Shown: positions 1 to 10,735 of the stretch, piece after piece
Numbering within the stretch: the stretch's first letter is position 1
How the letters are laid out: every line of letters begins with the position of its first letter
Origin: Syngnathus acus
Lineage: Eukaryota > Chordata > Actinopteri > Syngnathiformes > Syngnathidae
Length of the DNA stretch: 64,000 nucleotides
Assembly: GCF_901709675.1 (NCBI RefSeq)
Contig: NC_051087.1
Location: forward strand, 15,571,067-15,635,066
Direction of reading: 5' to 3'
Made by a program: the position numbers and the translations under genes
The notes under the pieces: model-generated
Told to the model about the DNA's origin: nothing
What the model saw: the letters and a program-made list of their open reading frames with translations, nothing else
Database searches by the model: none

Positions 1-960
1 TGCACGAGTAAATTGATCTATGAAAAAGAGTCCTCTCTGACCCCATCTTGTACTTCAAATTTTATTTCCAAGAAACCACCAAGCCAGATGGAAAACAACC
101 AATTAGAGACACGGCCTGGCTAACAAGGTTTCAGTCATTTGCAGAGCACTCGACAGCACATTCTTAGTGGGCACACCCACGTGGCATCCTGCTGATTCGT
201 TATGTTGGGCTTCAAGGGGTTGCTGAAACTGTGGTGGAAGATCCACCTCTGTAAAATGAGCAAATAATGCCCATCCCTCATTTGGCAACTGGGAATTAGA
301 TTGGCAGACATAAGCAGAGTGAAAAGGTCAGCTGAGAAGATTTAAAATGCAGAATTAGCAATATTCCTGCTCAACAAGTACTATAAGTTTATCACCTTTG
401 TTAATTTTTTAGATAATCGTATGTTCCAAAAAAATAAAACTTCAAAAGAGGAACATCGAGGCCCCTATTTTGGTAGACATCATGGCCATGTGCTCTGCAA
501 GGGGAGATTTTGCCGTTTACCTGCCAATGTCATGCACGGACCCCAGTTGGTCTATTTCTGTTTTCACGTAGTCATTGTGATTAGCGAAGTGAGACTACAT
601 TCAAGTTTTGCTACAAGTTTAACACTGTTTAACAAGTTTCCCCTTAAATGCAATTTTCACAATCAATATCTTGGCAAAGTAACATTTTCATTTTTCAATA
701 GGGGAAAAACTTTAAAACACAGCTTAAAATATCCTGTTATGCCTCCCGTGCTAATTATTTGATGTCAAATTTGAAAAAAACATTCGTGTTTCAGAAATCA
801 ATGTATTATTCTGTTTTTCCTGGTTTGAAAATTCACAACAATAGAATATGGTTCCAGTTGATGACCATAAAGTGAGTCACCCATCTCTTAGGCGGCATGA
901 GCTGAAACAAAATATAAAAAACTGTGAAATCCTGTTGTGTTTGGATATAAGATTTCTTAC
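1..960 (-). other. gpm6a: gpm6a intron 3 (partial), no element recognised
   Basis: This stretch lies downstream of the gpm6a exon ending at 961, so it is the start of the next intron (donor gtaagaaatc on the minus strand). The downstream exons of the family (third and fourth membrane segments and C-terminal tail) are not found here and must lie left of the window. The open frames here show no M6 or transposon similarity and are taken as chance. Confidence 0.6.
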
Positions 961-1117
961 AAATGCAGTCAGGCAGCGTCCACAAGCAGTAATCTTGAAC
1001 TCTCCATACAGATCTCTAATTGCTCCAGTGGTGAAAAATGCCTCCACCAGCAACAGCACTCCAAAGACAAAGAATCCAGCTGCAAGGCCGTAGATGATGT
1101 ACTTCAGGATGTCAATG
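961..1117 (-). CDS. gpm6a: gpm6a coding exon 3 (membrane segment 2 and cytoplasmic loop)
   Basis: This 157-nt exon encodes part of neuronal membrane glycoprotein M6-a, a four-pass membrane protein of the PLP/DM20 family concentrated in neurons and linked to neurite and filopodium outgrowth. On the minus strand the acceptor is ttcactgcag (1118-1123) and the donor is gtaagaaatc after 961. The peptide runs IDILKYIIYG, then a hydrophobic segment (GLAAGFFVFGVLLLVEAFF, second membrane helix), then TTGAIRDLYGEFKITACGRC, the cytoplasmic loop typical of M6-a. The 157-nt length matches my recollection of this exon in the DM20/M6 genes. It joins exon 2 in phase 2 (AT + C). PLP1 or M6-b are less likely because this loop reads TTGAIRDLYG as in M6-a. 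Confidence 0.93.
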
Positions 1118-2608
1118 CTGCAGTGAAAATAAACATCACTCTTTCATTCCCAAGGTCCATTCTAAATTTTTACATTATGAATCATTTCATCATCAAATCA
1201 TGAAATAATTACAGAGGTGGATTTTATTTTTCAAAGAAAGGAAATCAGATATAAAAGTGGAAATAATCCTGAAGTATGTCTATTGTGATAAAAGGTGATG
1301 ATGTAACAATATTTTTTGGTGCATCGTGGAGAGCCTGTCTTTTTCATGTAATATAATGATCCAATGATCCAGAACATATATTGAATCATAGGTGTCCAAA
1401 CTATAGACCGGGTGCCATTTGCGGCCTACCGTCCATTTTGGGTAGGCTGCGGCATACACTATAAATAACTGACATGGCCTGTAATGCTACTTAAATAAAA
1501 AAGTGGGGGTGGGCAGCATTAGAAACAGAGCTTTCAAAAATCCAAAGGGATGTGAATAATGAGGCCTTCCATTACAACTAACTACCAATTACACAAAAAA
1601 AATTCTAGATAGGCAAAGACAAATAAATTTACAGCTAAAATAGTAACACAATTTCTCTTCAAATCACTGTGGAGAATTCAGATAATTCCGTTTTAGAAAC
1701 AAAAGTGGTTTCCTTTGCTTTGTGCTGGATGTCAAAGTCCGATATTAAATTAATGGTTTTCAAATCTGGTCATCTTACCACAGAATGTTCTTGATATGGT
1801 TTTAAATGTGGAGATGGGATTCAACTGTGACTCATTATAGGGGCTGATTTATTCTAGTTAGCTACCCCACCGCCTCCTAAATGATTTCCCTTATTGTCTT
1901 TAACACAAAATAGCGATATTATACAAAATAATTATAATTGCTTCACTGATTGATTGATTTTTTTCCATGTTTAGCAAGATAAATTAAAAATATTCAATGT
2001 AGCTCTAGCATCATTCTATTTTTCTGGATGTAGCCCTCAGAATAAAAAAGGATAGACACCCCAGTTAAGACTTAAATGAATGGCTTCATCATCAGCAGTG
2101 GCAGGTACTAATTCTGATTTTACCACTACTACAGTTGGGCATGTAAGGCAACTTAAGTGTCTCATTTAATAGAAATTGTTAGCCTAAACAAAAGTGCGAT
2201 GTTCATATTTTCATCCAGTGATCCCAACCCCCCATCTCCTGTTTTTGTTTTGCAGGAACAATTCCAGAATTTAAGCTTTTAACTTTGTAATCCTGCATTC
2301 CACTTCAAAACCACCAAATATTTACTAAAGTCAGAGTAACGTAGCATCTTCCAAAGGAGTCGAAGGACCACATAGACTAACATGTTTTGTGAATATATGA
2401 ATATATGCTTGCTCATCTCTGATTGATAGGGATTTTACTTAACACATGTTAAAAACTACATTATGATTCAAACTGTAACAAAAGCCAAAAGTATTGGTGC
2501 ATTTTTTAAACAAGACATCATGACAGTTAGTCATTTAAATGTAAACAAAAGTTCCGGCTAATCATGATCAGATAACCAGATATGGTTTGGATTGTTGTTG
2601 TCACTCAC
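1118..2608 (-). other. gpm6a: gpm6a intron 2
   Basis: This intron of 1,491 nt lies between the gtgagt donor after exon 2 and the tgcag acceptor before exon 3. Apart from a decayed hAT-like repeat at about 1388-2063, I see no recognisable element. The remainder is AT-rich unique-looking DNA. Confidence 0.8.
1388..2063. repeat. decayed hAT-like MITE in gpm6a intron 2
   Basis: The left edge reads aggtgtccaaactatagacc followed by gccatttgcggcc. The right edge reads ggatgtagccctcag and then tagacacccca. These are diverged forms of the inverted ends (aggggtgtccaaac and gtttggacacccct with 'gcggcc' blocks) of a common fish hAT family. The interior codes for nothing recognisable and no TSD is clear. 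This points to an old non-autonomous copy. Confidence 0.4.
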
Positions 2609-2801
2609 ATGGTGAACACATCCAGTGTTTCTCCAGGTGCTCGGATGACCTCAAAGTAGTTCTGGAGGATGGTGACGGTTCCACTCAAAGCCTCATGACC
2701 ACATCCGCAGAACAAGGCCACGCCCATGTAGAGGATGATAGTGGCGATGAGGGATGCCCAGGGCAAACTACCCACACATCGCTCACAACATTCCTTACAA
2801 C
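2609..2801 (-). CDS. gpm6a: gpm6a coding exon 2 (palmitoylation cysteines, membrane segment 1)
   Basis: This 193-nt exon is bounded by a poly-T acceptor (tttttttttcag, minus strand, before 2801) and a gtgagt donor after 2609. It encodes GCKECCERCVGSLPWASLIA and then the first membrane helix with the family signature FCGCGHEALSGT. The extracellular stretch TILQNYFEVIRAPGETLDVFT follows. The cysteine cluster at the start corresponds to the acylated N-terminal cysteines of PLP/M6 proteins. The residues GHEALSGT..ILQ.YFE and the spacing to LDVFT agree with M6-a rather than M6-b or PLP1. It joins exon 1 in phase 1 (G + GT = Gly). Confidence 0.95.
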
Positions 2802-3249
2802 CTGAAAAAAAAAACATTATTGAGTCATGCAAGAATGCCTTTACAGTAAATTTATCATGTTGAAGATCGAGTTGACAATACAGGAATGACCTTTATTGAC
2901 TTTATTTGTTTGTTTGTTTATTTGTTTGTTTGTTTATTGTAATGGAAGAAAAATATTAAAAACTAGACCACAAATTCACAACATGGTAAATGTTGGTAAA
3001 GGGCAAAGTGAGCACCCCTTTATTTAGTATTTTATTGTTGTGACATGTTATGAAATAAGCTGTTGAAATGGCTAGTGGGTGTGTCTATAGCATAGCAATT
3101 GAAGCTATTAAGGTCACTTCTGACACAGCGTACTTACAGTTTGTCCTTTGGGGATATTAATGTATTCATATACAATATGCAAGAGTCATTTTCAAAGACT
3201 TATTTATTGCTATATTTCTTTTAACAGGGGTCATATTTGACATTTGATG

Positions 3250-3604
3250 AAGCAGGTGGAACGGTGGAACACTGGTTAGCATGTCCGCCTCACAGTTCAG
3301 AGGCATGGGGTTGGATCCCGGCTCCGGGCTTCCTGTGTGGCGTTTGCATGTTCTCCCCATTCCTGTGTGGGTTTACACTGAGTGCTCCGGTTTCCTTCCA
3401 CATTCCAAACACATGTATTGTAGGTTAATTGAGCACTCTAAATTGCCCTTTGGTATGATTGTGGTTGTGACTGTTGTCTATGTGTGTCCTGCAATTGGCT
3501 AACCAGTTCAGGGTGTCCCTTGCCTACTGCCCGAAGTCAGCTGGTGTAGCATGCCCGCAATCCTAGTGAAGATAAGCGGTTCGGATGGATGGATGGATGG
3601 ATGG
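3250..3604 (+). mobile_element. tRNA-derived SINE with (GGAT)n tail, family S1
   Basis: A pol III-type head is visible. The A-box-like tggttagcatg at 3272 is followed by cgcctcacagttcagagg and a B-box-like ggttggatcccgg. The body has the widespread fish sequence ending cctagtgaagataagcggtt, followed by (ATGG)n. It is non-coding and depends on a LINE for mobilisation, probably one recognising a GATGG tail. A second copy lies inverted at 62717-63065. It inserted in gpm6a intron 1, antisense to the gene. Confidence 0.75.
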
Positions 3605-3834
3605 AATAGATTTCAGATTCAAACCTGAACAGGATAAGCATTAGAAAATTATTTCTATTATCAATCTTTTTTCATTTTCATTATTCATTATTTTCACAAA
3701 TATATTACTATATTAACTTCATAGTGATGGTCAACATACTCCTCATATTTTTAGAATTATGTGGAGTTGATAACTATATAAGTCTCAATTAATCAGTGAG
3801 ATCCAGAACAGATGGATATACAAAGCCAAGATAC

Positions 3835-3846
3835 GATTTTATTTCA
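3835..3846. repeat. left target-site duplication of Rex3 copy 1
   Basis: The 12 bases gattttatttca at 3835-3846 recur exactly at 5398-5409 on the other side of the LINE. This marks a clean target-primed insertion. Confidence 0.85.
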
Positions 3847-3928
3847 TCCATCCATCCATCCATCCATCCATCCATCCATCCATCCATCCATCCATCCATC
3901 CATCCATCCATCCATCCATCCATCCATC
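3845..3928. repeat. (CATC)n microsatellite, tail of Rex3 copy 1
   Basis: About 20 perfect CATC units (GATG on the element strand) lie directly at the Rex3 3' end. The chance peptides rich in IHPS come from this tract and are not genes. Confidence 0.95.
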
Positions 3929-5397
3929 TTCTTCCGCTTATCCGGGGTCGCATCGCGGGGGCAGCAGCTTCAGGAGGGACTCCCAGACTTCCCTCTCCCC
4001 AGCCACTTCATCCAGCTCATCCCGGGGGATCCCAAAGCGTTCCCAGGCCAGCTGAGAGACATAGTCTCTCCAGCACGTCCTGGGTCGTCCCCGGGGTCTC
4101 CTACCGGTGGGACATGCCCGGAACACCTCCCCAGGGAGGCGTCCAGGAGGCATCCTGATGAGATGCCCGAGCCACCTCATCTGGCTCCTCTCAACGTGGA
4201 GGAGTAGCGACTCTACTCCGAGTCTCTCCCGGATGACTGAGCTTCTCACCCTATCTCTAAGGGAGAGCCCGGACATCCTGCGGAGAAAACTCATTTCAGC
4301 CGCTTGTATCCGGGATCTCGTTCTTTCGGTCACGACCCATAGCTCGTGACCATAGGTGAGAGTAGGAGCGTAAATCGACCGGTAAATTGAGAGTTTTGCC
4401 TTTTAGCTCAGCTCTCTCTTTACCACGACGGACCGGTACAGAGTCCGCATTACTGCCGACACTGCACCGATCCACCTGTCGATCTCGCGCTCCATCCTCC
4501 CCACACTCGTGAACAAGACCCCAAGAAACTTAAACTCCTCCACTTGGGGCAGGATCTCATCCCCGATCCGGAGAGGGCATTCCACCCTTTTCCGATCGAG
4601 GACCATGGACTCGGATTTGGAGGTGCTGACCCTCATCCCGACCGCTTCACACTCGGCTGCGAACCGCTCCAGTGAGAGCTGGAGATCACGGCCTGAAGAA
4701 GCCAACAGCACCACGTCGTCTGCAAAAAGCAGAGACGCGATGCTGAGGTCCCCAAACCGGACCCCCTCAACGCCTCGGCTGCGCCTAGAAATTCTGTCCA
4801 TAAAAATTATGAACAGAATCGGTGACAAAGGGCAGCCTTGGCGGAGTCCAACCCTCACTGGGAACGAATCCGACTTACTGCCGGAAATGCGGACCAAACT
4901 CTGGCATCGGTGATACAGGGACCGAACCGCCCTTATCAGTTGGCTCGGCGCCCCGTACTCCCGAAGCACCCTCCACAAAACCTCCCGAGGGACACGGTCG
5001 AACGCCTTCTCCAAGTCCACAAAACACATGTGGACTGGTTGGGCGAACTCCCATGCGCCCTCGAGGATCCTGCTGAGGGTGTAGAGCTGGTCCACTGTTC
5101 CACGGCCAGGACGAAAGCCACACTGCTCCTCCTGAATCCTAGGTTCGACCTCGCGACGGACCCTCCTCTCCAGCACCACTGAATAGACCTTACCAGGGAG
5201 GCTGAGGAGTGTGATTCCCCTGTAATTGGAACACACTCTCCGGTCCCCCTTCTTAAAGAGGGGAACCACCACCCCAGTCTGCCAATCCAGAGGCACTGTC
5301 CCCGATGTCCACGCAATGTTGTAGAGGCGTGTCAGCCATGACAGCCCCACAACATCCAGAGCCCTTAAGAACTCCGGGCGGATCTCATCCACGACAT
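3847..5397 (-). mobile_element. Rex3 (RTE-clade LINE), copy 1, 5'-truncated
   Basis: The element lies on the minus strand, with its 3' end at the (CATC)n tract (3845-3928) and its truncated 5' end near 5397. The plus strand carries cggtgacaaagggcagcc at 4821 and aaccaccaccccagtctgcca near 5264. These correspond to the conserved Rex3 reverse-transcriptase sites long used as PCR primers. A terminal GATG-type repeat tail is typical of Rex3. Exact 12-bp TSDs and one stop codon as the only visible ORF break suggest a fairly recent insertion. Confidence 0.92.
3938..5392 (-). pseudogene. Rex3 reverse transcriptase, C-terminal part, one premature stop
   Basis: The reading frame opens at the truncated 5' end (MDEIRPEFLRALD) and contains the RT blocks FRPGRGTVDQ, CFVDLEKAFDRVP, LRQGCPLSPILF and the catalytic FADDVVLLA. 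It continues into the Rex3 C-terminal part ([20 protein letters not shown]). The frame is the same throughout. The only visible break is a TAA just after VVVKRELS (about 4400), where the second copy reads an arginine codon. The endonuclease domain is missing because the copy is 5'-truncated. The element cannot move by itself. Confidence 0.88.
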
Positions 5398-5409
5398 GAT
5401 TTTATTTCA
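5398..5409. repeat. right target-site duplication of Rex3 copy 1
   Basis: gattttatttca is repeated exactly from 3835-3846. Confidence 0.85.
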
Positions 5410-5755
5410 AGCAAACTAAATTTAATGACTGAATGGAAAGGAAGGAAATGACAAATTTGTCATCACTTGTGCTCATTTTCCTTATCATCCTGCAGGTTTT
5501 GGCAATCCATTTACCAATTGAAATTTGAATAAGGCCAGGACATCATTCTATTCAACTGTGAGTGTGAGCATGGTGAGTAGGTATCTATCCGTCTGTCAAT
5601 GATATATGGTGGCTTGTCCTGAACTCCGGGACTTGTTATATATAGCAAAATGTATTTAATATTATAGTGAGCGGGGGTTGGGTCACTGAGTTTATTTGAG
5701 GGGCAAATGCTGCCTCTGAATTTACAGCATTTAATATAGCTTTGGATGGGTTTTA

Positions 5756-6079
5756 ACCAGCTCAGTGGCCTAGTGGTAGCGTGTCCGCCCTGAGACTGGA
5801 AGGTTGTGGTTTCAAACCCCGGCCGGGTCATACCAAAGACTATAAAAATGGGACCCATTGCCTCCCTGCTTGGCACTCAGCATTAAGGGGTGGAATTGGG
5901 GGTTAGATCACCAAATGATTCCAGAGCGCGGCACCGCTGCTGCTCACTGCTGCTCACTGCTCCCCTCTCCCCCAGGGGATGGATCAAAATCACACGGGGA
6001 TGAGTTAAATGCAGAGGACAAATTTCACCACACCCAGATGTGTGTGTGATGATCATGGGGACTTTAACTTAACTTTTAA
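5756..6079 (+). mobile_element. tRNA-derived SINE, family S2, copy 1
   Basis: The pol III boxes are visible: tggcctagtggtagcgtg (A-box region, 5766) and ggtttcaaacccc (B box, about 5808). The body follows with ataaaaatgggacccattgc and cctgcttggcactcagcatt, and the end is gggactttaactta. The same sequence occurs inverted at 10420-10735. A short duplication of tgctgctcactgc is present in this copy. It is a non-coding retroposon, not a tRNA gene, because no cloverleaf can be completed after the B box. Confidence 0.8.
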
Positions 6080-6204
6080 AGCTCCATGCGCTGTCTTCTA
6101 CTAGCCTTTATTTAGAAATTTCTTTAAAATGGTCACAGCTGTTTTAGCTCAAATTGTTATCTATTGTGTTTTTGTAATAATTTCAAAGTGTATACCTAAA
6201 GAAC

Positions 6205-6330
<126 letters not shown>

Positions 6331-6758
6331 TAGATAAACAGCCCACATGCAAGTACATGCAAAAAACAAAATGTATTGAAAACAATAAAAGCATCTCCTT
6401 AGTTCTTAGAAAAGAGCTTGTGTGTTTCCATTTGTGTGAGTCATCCTACTGCTCATGTTTAATTGACCAGCCATGTTGCCATGCCAGCAGGGGTGTGGCA
6501 GGAGCCTGCTGACCCACTTTGCCTGTAGCGTTGTCATGGCAACAGTGCAGCTCGGCAAGCATCACAGCCATACTAATACACATTTTCCTGCATAGATTCA
6601 CAGGCACAAATCATGTCAGTTTATTCCGTGATTTATTTTGCAGAGATCAATGTTTTATGTCAAAATGAGAGCCATAATGGTGGAAACATGGTATAAAATA
6701 ATTTGCACTGAAGAGCTGAAATTTTGAAAATGTTAATTACAATTAAGATCATGTATAC

Positions 6759-7075
6759 CAGGGGTGTCAAATTCATTTTTTTCGCGGGCCGCATAGCTTC
6801 TTTCGGAGGGCCATTATGACTGTCAACCCAAATAAATGTATGAGCACCTCATATTATATACAGTAAAAGCTACAAAACAAACTGACAAATAACTCGTTTT
6901 CAAATTAGACGAGTAAAATCTGGTCAAATATTTTAAAAAAAAGATATTAAAAGTGAAGACAATTTGCAATTCTAGTAATGACACATGAATTTGATGCACA
7001 ATTTGTCTTCGCGGGCCACATAAAATGATGTGGCGGGCCGTATCTGGCCTCCGGGCCTTGAGTTTGACACCTGTG
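6759..7075. mobile_element. hAT MITE, family M1, copy 1
   Basis: This 317-bp non-autonomous element begins caggggtgtcaaatt and ends gagtttgacacctgtg, an imperfect terminal inverted repeat. It has exact 8-bp TSDs (atgtatac at 6751-6758 and 7076-7083), as expected for hAT transposase. Internal blocks are cgggccgcatag and cgggccgtatctggcc. It shares this structure with copies at 7140, 21269 and 60139. Confidence 0.9.
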
Positions 7076-7139
7076 ATGTATACTAAAGAGAGAGCAACAG
7101 CAATGTGTACATATTTTATTAGTTTAGACCAGGGGTGTC

Positions 7140-7456
7140 TAACTCAGTTTTTTCACGGGCCGCATTGTAGTCATAGCTTCTTTCGGAGGGCCATTATGAC
7201 TGTCAACCCAAATAAATGTAGGAGCACCTCATATTATATACAGTAAAAGCTACAAAACAAACTGACAAATAACTCGTTTTCAAGTCAGACCAGTAAAAAC
7301 TGGTCAAATATTTAAAAAAAAAAGATATTAAAAGTGAAGACAATTTGCAATTCTAGTAATGACACACGAATTTGATGCACAATTTGTCTTCGCGGGCCAC
7401 ATAAAATCATGTGGCGGGCCGTATCTGGCCCCCGGGCCTTGAGTTTGACACCTGTG
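7140..7456. mobile_element. hAT MITE, family M1, copy 2
   Basis: The ends are caggggtgtctaactc and gagtttgacacctgtg, and the 8-bp TSD gtttagac (7132-7139, 7457-7464) is exact. It lies only 64 bp from copy 1 in the same orientation and is highly similar to it. The different TSDs show two independent insertions and not a local duplication. Confidence 0.9.
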
Positions 7457-7550
7457 GTTTAGACAATCTCATATTCATATATGTGCAAATCTTCTCATTA
7501 TTTCATATAAACATAACTGCTCAATCAGAACACGAATATAACACACAGAA

Positions 7551-7630
7551 CTGTATAAAGACACACAGATAGACACACACACACATGCACGCCCCCCCCC
7601 CCCACACACACACACACAGGGGGGGTGACG
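7551..7630. repeat. imperfect (CA)n with C and G runs
   Basis: This is CA-rich low-complexity DNA with a C run and a short ggggggg/ccccc palindromic stretch (about 7592-7636). Confidence 0.8.
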
Positions 7631-7639
7631 CCCCCACAC

Positions 7640-7840
7640 TCACAGATACCAAATGGTCATGTGACATTTTCCCGCCTTTTCCGGACAGTATAAAACAAGC
7701 TGACCTGCTGCCATGCCATGTGTACTGACCGCCATAAACAGCCCAAGATCTTGCCAATAAAGAACCAACTCTGTACTCCGCACCTTTGTTTTTTTTCTGG
7801 CTCAACAACGGACATCGCTCACAATACGCAACAATACTTA
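7640..7840 (+). mobile_element. candidate LTR or promoter fragment
   Basis: Within 120 bp there is a TATA-like cagtataaaacaag (about 7686) and then a polyadenylation signal, ccaataaagaacc (about 7757). This is the U3/R layout of a retroviral-type LTR. No matching second LTR, primer-binding site or coding remnant is visible next to it, so it would be a solo LTR. Chance occurrence is possible. Confidence 0.3.
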
Positions 7841-8042
7841 CTATATAAAAACACATTTGCATAAACAATAGCCATTCAGCCATTTTCTGATTAAAGATCA
7901 TGATTATTTGTCACATTAGTGAGGCAGTTTTAAGCCAGATGGAGGAAATATGACACACTGTGTTATGCATGTGTGGAGAGGGACTGCTTTTTTTTTTTTG
8001 CTTGTGATTGCATGAATATGACATTACTCGAAATATGTAGAG

Positions 8043-8518
8043 CAGGGGTGGCCAACCAGTCAGAGACTAAGAGCCACATTTTTTTACTGTGTACCGCAAA
8101 GAGCCACATCCCCCCCGCCCCCCGAATGGGTTTGCCCCTCCTCCTTTGCGGGATTTCACCTCATGCGCATGCGCGTTTGACGAAAATACCATATTGAACT
8201 CAAGCGAAGCGAACACGCAGCGTTTGACGAAAATACCATATTGAACTCAAGCGAAGCAAACACGCACAAAAACAAACAAACAAACAAACAAATAAACCCA
8301 CAAATGTTGATATGAACGTAAAGGAGCCGCATGAAACCCGGCAAGGAGCCGCATGCGGCTCGCGAGCCGAACGTAAAGGAGCCGCATGAAGATTCAAGAG
8401 TTCAAGATTCAAGAGTTTTTATTCGCCATGTTTGAGCGTGCCAAACAAGGAATTTGACTTCGGTAAAACCCGGCAAAGAGCCGCATGCGGCTCGCGAGCC
8501 GCGGGTTGGCCACCCCTG
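8043..8518. mobile_element. hAT MITE, family M2, with nested LINE tail
   Basis: The ends are caggggtggccaacc and ggttggccacccctg with an exact 8-bp TSD atgtagag (8035-8042, 8519-8526). Inside there is a 47-bp tandem duplication (8173-8219 and 8220-8266). A piece of L2-type LINE tail (8393-8470) is also present, beside a partly duplicated ggagccgcatg block. Confidence 0.88.
8393..8470 (-). mobile_element. ultra-short L2-type LINE tail insertion
   Basis: On the minus strand this reads as the last bases of family L2-A: ccgaagtcaaattccttgtt, tggcacgctcaaacatggcg, then the tail aataaaaactcttgaatctt. The identical tail closes the LINE at 24829. It is a drastically 5'-truncated insertion inside the M2 MITE, so it is younger than that MITE. 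Confidence 0.8.
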
Positions 8519-8526
8519 ATGTAGAG

Positions 8527-9645
8527 GATGCATATTAATTAAGTTGTATTAGACAAAGTATGTGTGTAGCAGGTATTTATCCTTGTGTGTTCTATACTTC
8601 AGTCATATTATAATCCATCACATATTTCCTTATTTGGGTTTGATAAGCAGGCAAGACCCAGTGACCTGGTAAAAACTGGGGCACGATAAGCACAAATGGC
8701 TGTATGTGCTCCATAAACATGAGGGTAATTCCTTTTTCTGAGGAGGTACAGCATTGATAGTGCAGTCGTTTTTCTTCATTTTTGATGACCCTACACCAGT
8801 CACTTACACAAGGTAAGACCTGCTAAACGTCAGGCGGCGTATTCTGGACCTTTTTCTGTCACCAACTTTTACCAATCCCACAAAAGTTTGGGGGGATAAT
8901 TACAGGGGTGCAGCTGCACTTTGTGGGGCCTCTTATCGACAAAGCAAATGAGGGAAGTGTGCTTGCGTCTTGGTGAATCTTCAAACTCAATCTCCTTTGA
9001 TTTACCTAACAAATCTACACTCTCGGGCAATCAAAATGGACTTTGGGTATTTTGCCGCTCATTGTTGGAGTGAAATCTGGCTCAGTGCATTTCAGACGAT
9101 GCACTTCAGTACAATACTTGCTTCGGGCCATCAGACCACAGTTAATGTCGAACCTTTTAAAATTTTTGTTTTTAGTTATTTAATCAGCCTATACATTTGA
9201 GTTTATAGATTCTATATTGTTATTGTGGTTAAACCAAGCTAACATTGCTGTTATTTGATTGCTCAGTTGTGTTAGTATTTAGTCATTTCATTTACTTGTT
9301 TACTTATTTTGCTTTGGTCAACAAAATATGTATGCAATTGCTAAACTCAAAAGCAAATGACAGCAGTAACTCAAATGTCCCATATACTGTAGATTCTTGA
9401 AATCCTCATCGTGCACACAGTCACACGCAATCACACACGCGTGCTCTGCTAGCATGGCCTTCTGAAATTATTCTAACTGTCAGTCAGAATGTTTATTCAA
9501 CCTTAAATCCCTCCTTGCCTCTCCATTACTGTCCATGGCTCACACTCGTGCCTGCAATTTCTGCTTTTAAGACGTGACCAACACATTCACTTAGCACTGT
9601 TAGGCATTTAGTAATAAGAGTGATAACTACAATAATATCTGACCT
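8527..9645. other. intronic DNA, nothing recognised
   Basis: No transposon ends, coding exons or repeats were recognised. The small open frames have no similarity that I can see. Confidence 0.5.
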
Positions 9646-10419
9646 ACAGAGAATATAAAAAGTATACACACTCCTGTTTAAACACAAGGTTTTTGTGATC
9701 TCATCAAAAAATAGAAATAAATAAACTATTCCTAAAAATGTCATGTATAACTCCATTGAATAAAAGGAGGAGAAGTAAATATAAACAATTGAGATCATGG
9801 GCCCTATTATTGTGCTCAAGTCTAAAGCAAAACACAGTCTAACTGTCCACATTGGTGGAGTTTTTTTTTTTTTTAAGATTTTCCTGGACATTGTACAGCT
9901 AGAAATGGACAGTAGAGGGCATTTGGGATGGGACGTAGCAGACTCACGGGCAATTATCGTGGATCTCCTCATGAAAATTAGCAAAGTCTTACAGAAGCGA
10001 AAACAGACTTGCTGCGGTCTGTGCAAAAAATTGTGTTTATATCGGTAAACTGCAAGATCTCCCCTTGCAAATAATGTAGCCCAATGCACATGTGATGTGG
10101 CCAATTGGAGACCGCCTTGCACCCACTTCTGCCCCCCCTTCACCCCCACAATAGCTGTGTTGCGCTGTCGTTATGGGGCTAATTTGTTCAATGAATTCAT
10201 TTCTAGAATGATTCAGAGGGGTTTTGCCACACTGTTGTCATATCTCTGGATGAAATACGATGGCATCCATCCCACAAGTACGCAAAGCGACAAAACTGTC
10301 TGCTTGCGCCTCATGAAAATACACCACCTGCGCTACCAATTAGACTGCTTTTTCTCACCAAATTAGCCAGCAGAGCAAGTGAAATAGAAATTGCTCTCAA
10401 TCTGCGCAGGACTAAAAAA

Positions 10420-10735
10420 AAAGTTAAAGTCAAAAGTCCCAATAAGCGTCGTCACACACACATCTGGGTGTGGTGAAATTTGTCCTCTGCATTTAACCCA
10501 TCCCCGTGTGATTTTGACCCAACCCCTGGGGGAGAGGGGATCAGTGAGCAGCAGCGGTGCCGCACTCAGGAATCATTTGGTGATCTAACCCCCCAATTCC
10601 AACCCTTAATGCTGAGTGCCAAGCAGGGAGGCAATGGGTCCCATTTTTATAGTCTTTGGTATAACCCGGCCGGTGGTTTTAGCCCACAACCTTCCAGTCT
10701 CAGGGCGGAAACTCTACCACTAGGCCACTGAGCTG
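10420..10735 (-). mobile_element. tRNA-derived SINE, family S2, copy 2
   Basis: This is an inverted copy of the SINE at 5756-6079. The minus strand begins cagctcagtggcctagtgg, carries the B-box-like ggttgtgggct region with some change, and ends in ttaaagtc...aacttttt. It is nested in the decayed Tc1 element and therefore younger than it. Confidence 0.8.

Noticed and set aside
103-288. Minus-strand frame just left of the gpm6a exons
   Set aside because: I checked whether it is the next gpm6a exon. It lacks the expected third membrane helix and the residues of the M6-a extracellular loop.
3796-4207. Open frames with repeating H-P-S-I and similar peptides on the plus strand
   Set aside because: They translate the (CATC)n tail of Rex3 and the strand opposite its ORF.
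5766-5825. tRNA-like A and B boxes
   Set aside because: There is no complete cloverleaf or CCA end; they belong to the head of SINE family S2. The same holds for the boxes at 3272 and 63030.
9526-10149. 207-codon open frame on the minus strand
   Set aside because: It crosses a decayed Tc1 end, a T-run and an unclassified repeat. It has no domain, a random hydrophobic composition and no splice support.
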